DNA of 64,000 nucleotides from positions 15,646,064 through 15,710,063 of the forward strand of contig CM063259.1 of assembly GCA_032158295.1 (NCBI GenBank). The letters are read 5' to 3'. Position numbers and translations under genes: made by a program. Each line of letters opens with the position of its first letter. Position 1 is the stretch's first letter. The notes beneath the pieces are model-generated. The model searched no databases and had not been told where the DNA came from. It was given only the letters and a program-made list of their open reading frames with translations. Below are positions 60,690 to 64,000 of this stretch, in pieces. This stretch comes from Pycnopodia helianthoides (lineage: Eukaryota > Echinodermata > Asteroidea > Forcipulatida > Asteriidae).

Positions 60690-61078
60690 AGGAACATTAC
60701 AGAATTGGTTTTTGCTAACAAAACAGTTGCTGGCAGTGTAAGCACTTTATGTAATCCACCATATGCATAAACTGACAAACCTGTATAAGTTTGAGATCGA
60801 TCGGCCATTTGGGTCACGAGAAAATAGTGAAAAAAACCGATTGCACATTTTGCATGAAATCATATAAATTCAACAAATGAATAAAACGCTCACTGAGCGA
60901 TAAACTCCAATCGGAAAATTAGTTTATTCATTTCTCATCAAATATGGCATTTCAGACAGAAATATTTCAAGGGATGTTTTCTACTATCATCATCATTAGA
61001 CCGTGTAAGTTTTATGTAAATCTGTGATCAAAAAGTATATTTTACAAGTTTTTTTCTTACCAATTCTGTAATGTTCCT
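60690..61078. mobile_element. TTAA-flanked MITE (family 1), copy in Y'
   Basis: Same insertion as 22940-23326, with TTAA at 60686-60689 and 61079-61082. The ends are intact. Confidence 0.85.
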
Positions 61079-63578
61079 TTAAAGCAATAAGTTGATATTT
61101 AATTAAAGACTTTAATATTTTGTGTGCAGCCAGCGTGGTCCACTGGCCAAATGCCAGAACTTTAAAAGCACCCCAGAACCACTCAACATTCTGTCCAATC
61201 TGTGTGGTCAAGCTAGCCAGTGTTGAAAAGCATCCCTATTTAATTAAAAAATATGGACCAGTGAAACGGGCTGAAATGGCAAAAAGCTAACTTCTCCCGC
61301 TGGCAACATGTAGTCACTAAATTTTTAAAAAGGAAAGCTGTCAGTCATCTTGTATTTTCGTAATTGGTTCAGTGTAACCAAAGTGAGGCTCAGGGGGCAA
61401 ATTGATATAATTCGTAGTGAAGTGTACAAAGGGAACTTAACAAAGAAAACCACGTCTTTTATTAATTTTGTTCGGTGGGAATAATGTATGCCTTATAAAC
61501 TAGTCTAGCAATGAAAATGTTTAAGAGAAATTTTTCAGTACTATATAAAAATAATAACAGTATACATGTATTATGTAAAACTATTATAATTTCTGTGTAT
61601 AGTAGTACTGTTTATCAGAAGCATTGTTACTGTAGAAAAGCGCAAGTAAGCATTGTTTATTCAATTAAACTATTGTCTGATATTTGTTGTCATATCTTGT
61701 TGATTGTTATAAATCGTCATACATGCACTTGCTTTGCATTTTTTAAGGAACCTAGAACACTTTGTTAAGAGAGGGGGGGGGGGGCGACTCACCCTAAAAT
61801 GTTTTCTATCGTGTACTTGCAGCAGAATGTGAGACCAAACCTATACTGTAATCATAAGTTTTGATGCAAAACAGCTCTGCACACTCTTGTCCATTACATA
61901 TACAAGTGCAAAATGGTGTTTGAAGCTTTGCATGGTGTGGAGAATAAGGGAAACTATAAATGTAAATATAAATAAATTTTATGAAGAGATTTTATACATG
62001 GTTGAACCCGCAAGTTTACTATTCATATTTTTAGTTATAGCTGCATATATATAAGTGCTTTGAGGTGACCGTTGATGAAGTGCTATGTAAAACAATTTGC
62101 GGTAGTATTCATTTTAATATAGTAAACTATCTTTTGAAATACAAAATTGGTTAAGCTTCTTTGATTTGTAATACTTTACGTTTACATGTGTTAAACACAA
62201 GCAGTAAACGATTGAAAATCTAAATGTTGAGCTTTTACTTCGTTGTTTTTGAGCGCTCATAGACAAAATGCATGTTTTATAAAATAACCCTTTACCATTT
62301 TGTTAGTCTATGCGCAGATTAAATTAAGTGGTTAGTGTTAAGGGTGAGGTGTTCATAATGAAATGATGCTGGTGTTATTTTGTTATGGTTTTAGTGCCGG
62401 GGTTGAGTTATTAAAGCATGAAGTTTTAGTTTAGTGGCAGGTTGGTGAGTACTGGGCTCGGTTTCACAAAACACTCAGATTCATCTAAAGATGAGATGTC
62501 AATATTTATCATAGTGATTTGTATTGTGACATCATACTTTGCTCAGCAATTAAGGTTGATATGATCGAATTATCTCTATGTGAAACACACCTCTGGTGTT
62601 GTGATTGTTGCCATGGTTTGTGATTGCATCGCAACAGAGTCCTGGTCGCGCCTTTTCGCTAAAACATGCGTTCTGTCTATTTTGCTCTCAGTGTACAATT
62701 TGAAAATTCCCACACATTTTCGAAATAGACTTATTGAGCAATGTGTAAAGTTTGCCTCACTAGTATAAATGAAGGGCCAAGAACGATTCCAATTGATTCA
62801 ATCTTATACAATGAAATGTAATACGTAAAAATACTTAGATAATTGTTAATAATAACATCATAATGATTATTGATTACTGTTTACTGGGGGAACAAAATAA
62901 AATAAAGATTGTTTGTAATGATTTCACGTGATCAAAATGTGTCTTACTTTGGAAACGTCCGATGTTTAAAAAATAAATAAAAAATAAATAAGTAAATGTT
63001 GTAAATTGGGACGAAGTAAACAAAAAGTGAAAATTCACCCTCAAGTTTTTTCCACAGTTAAATCTTTCAAATGTCTTTGAACTCATTGTGTGAACCATTT
63101 AATAAAATATCGAATAAAATCATAAATAAATAAATACTGGAAAAACTATTCAACGAGTCAACAATTTTCCAGAATATCCATGAGTTGAAAGCTGATTCGT
63201 GCCATTATAAGTTCGTGCCATTATAAGTTCGGAGTTTCAGGTAACTGTACTTTAACCTCACAACCAGCGTGATGTCCATATTGACCAAATTAAGTTTGCG
63301 AAATATCAGTCAGCAAAAGGAACATACTGCACGCACAATCGCAATGGCTGCAGCAGGCCACCATAGAATGCAGACACACGACCCTTTTCCTATTAAGTAA
63401 TATTAATAGCATGAGGGTTTTTCCAGTTATGTTGAAAGTCCCCAATGCGCATGCGTGTTTGGGCGTACTTCATACAAGTTGTGTGAGTATCTTGTATTGT
63501 ACCTTCATATGCGGAAGTAGAATTGACGAAGAGAAGCCACTGTTTTTGTGCAATGTTAACGTTGTTTGTCGTTAAAAC

Positions 63579-63677
63579 AATCCATTATTGTTGCCGGCCA
63601 TCAGCCTCTTCCTATAGTTCAGCAAAAAGGATCAACTGTACGCAGTGAGTAAAGTGAAGTTACATCTACAGCTTCAG
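63579..63677 (+). other. Leader exon core of a tenth TRIM-NHL gene, cut by the window edge
   Basis: Carries the leader hallmarks (GCCATCAGCCTCTTCCTATA; end CTACAGCTTCAG; donor GTAGGA at 63678), with the NRF1-like GCGCATGCGT at 63447. The following 320 bases match the start of the TRIM-NHL 4 intron. By analogy the coding exon should begin about 1 kb further right, outside the window. Confidence 0.6.
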
Positions 63678-64000
63678 GTAGGACTTGAACTTGCACATGG
63701 GTTTAAAATGCTGTGTTGACGCACATTATCACAGTGTAACGATTGACAGGTGGGACATGGTAAAACATAAAGAATGAAAAAAATAATATAACCATGGTAT
63801 TGGTTTTCACAAAAATAGTGTTTCGTTGAAGAACAGTAGACGCTCTTGTATTAAAGCCCAATCTAACACAATGTACGAAAGCTTTTGGTAAAAATGTCCA
63901 CCGATGTTCTGGAGATTTGTTTTGTTTTGTTTTGTTGAATGAACATATTGCCACGTTTTGTTAAAAAGTCTTGGGTGGGTCAGTAGGATCGGTTTTTGAG

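Larger units (their letters stand above)
59571..64000. repeat. Spacer Y' (downstream of TRIM-NHL 9), runs to the window edge
   Basis: Second copy of spacer Y with few differences, including a short deletion near 63278. It holds a possible AATAAA at 60100, a family 1 MITE, a G run near 61774 and the leader of a tenth TRIM copy. No complete gene. Confidence 0.85.

Overview
The window looks like nuclear DNA of a marine invertebrate deuterostome, most likely an echinoderm. The reasons are split genes with canonical GT-AG introns, AT-rich spacers full of short inverted-repeat transposons, a tRNA-derived SINE, and a lineage-specific expansion of TRIM-NHL genes of a kind known from sea urchins, sea stars and amphioxus. 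The species cannot be fixed from sequence alone. Nothing prokaryotic or viral was seen.

Layout. Bases 1-2440 are a 58-bp minisatellite. Bases 3318-7282 (minus strand) hold a complete four-exon WDR83/MORG1 orthologue, a conserved WD40 scaffold gene; I reconstructed all splice sites and the joined frame is open for 305 codons. Its introns carry a tetranucleotide satellite, a tRNA-derived SINE and at least three non-autonomous DNA transposons. From about 7828 to the right edge runs a tandem array of nine intact, same-strand, single-coding-exon TRIM genes (RING, B-box1, B-box2, coiled coil, six-bladed NHL; 642-651 aa). The leader exon of a tenth copy is visible before the window ends.

Array architecture. 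Each TRIM copy has a conserved non-coding leader segment of about 100 bp ending in CAGCTTCAG before a GT donor. An intron of about 0.7-1.7 kb follows, then an acceptor 25-27 nt before the start codon. The spacers fall into a few classes (called A, X, Y and Z here), each used two or three times: gene1-A-gene2-X-gene3-Y-gene4-Z-gene5-X'-gene6-A'-gene7-Z'-gene8-A''-gene9-Y'-(gene10). The 5' and 3' flanks assort independently, and the proteins are mosaics. This suggests repeated unequal crossing-over and gene conversion with breakpoints inside the coding exon.

Function. All nine proteins keep every zinc ligand of the RING and both B-boxes, so they are expected to be E3 ubiquitin ligases with NHL recognition domains. 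TRIM families that expand this way in other animals often act in innate immunity; here that is inference. Four genes (1, 2, 4, 7) carry a basic KKRKVKR patch at the start of the NHL domain where the other five have a Gly/Glu-rich stretch. This could split the array into nuclear-competent and cytoplasmic versions. Comparison of sister spacers gives empty and filled sites for several transposons, which fixes their ends and target duplications.
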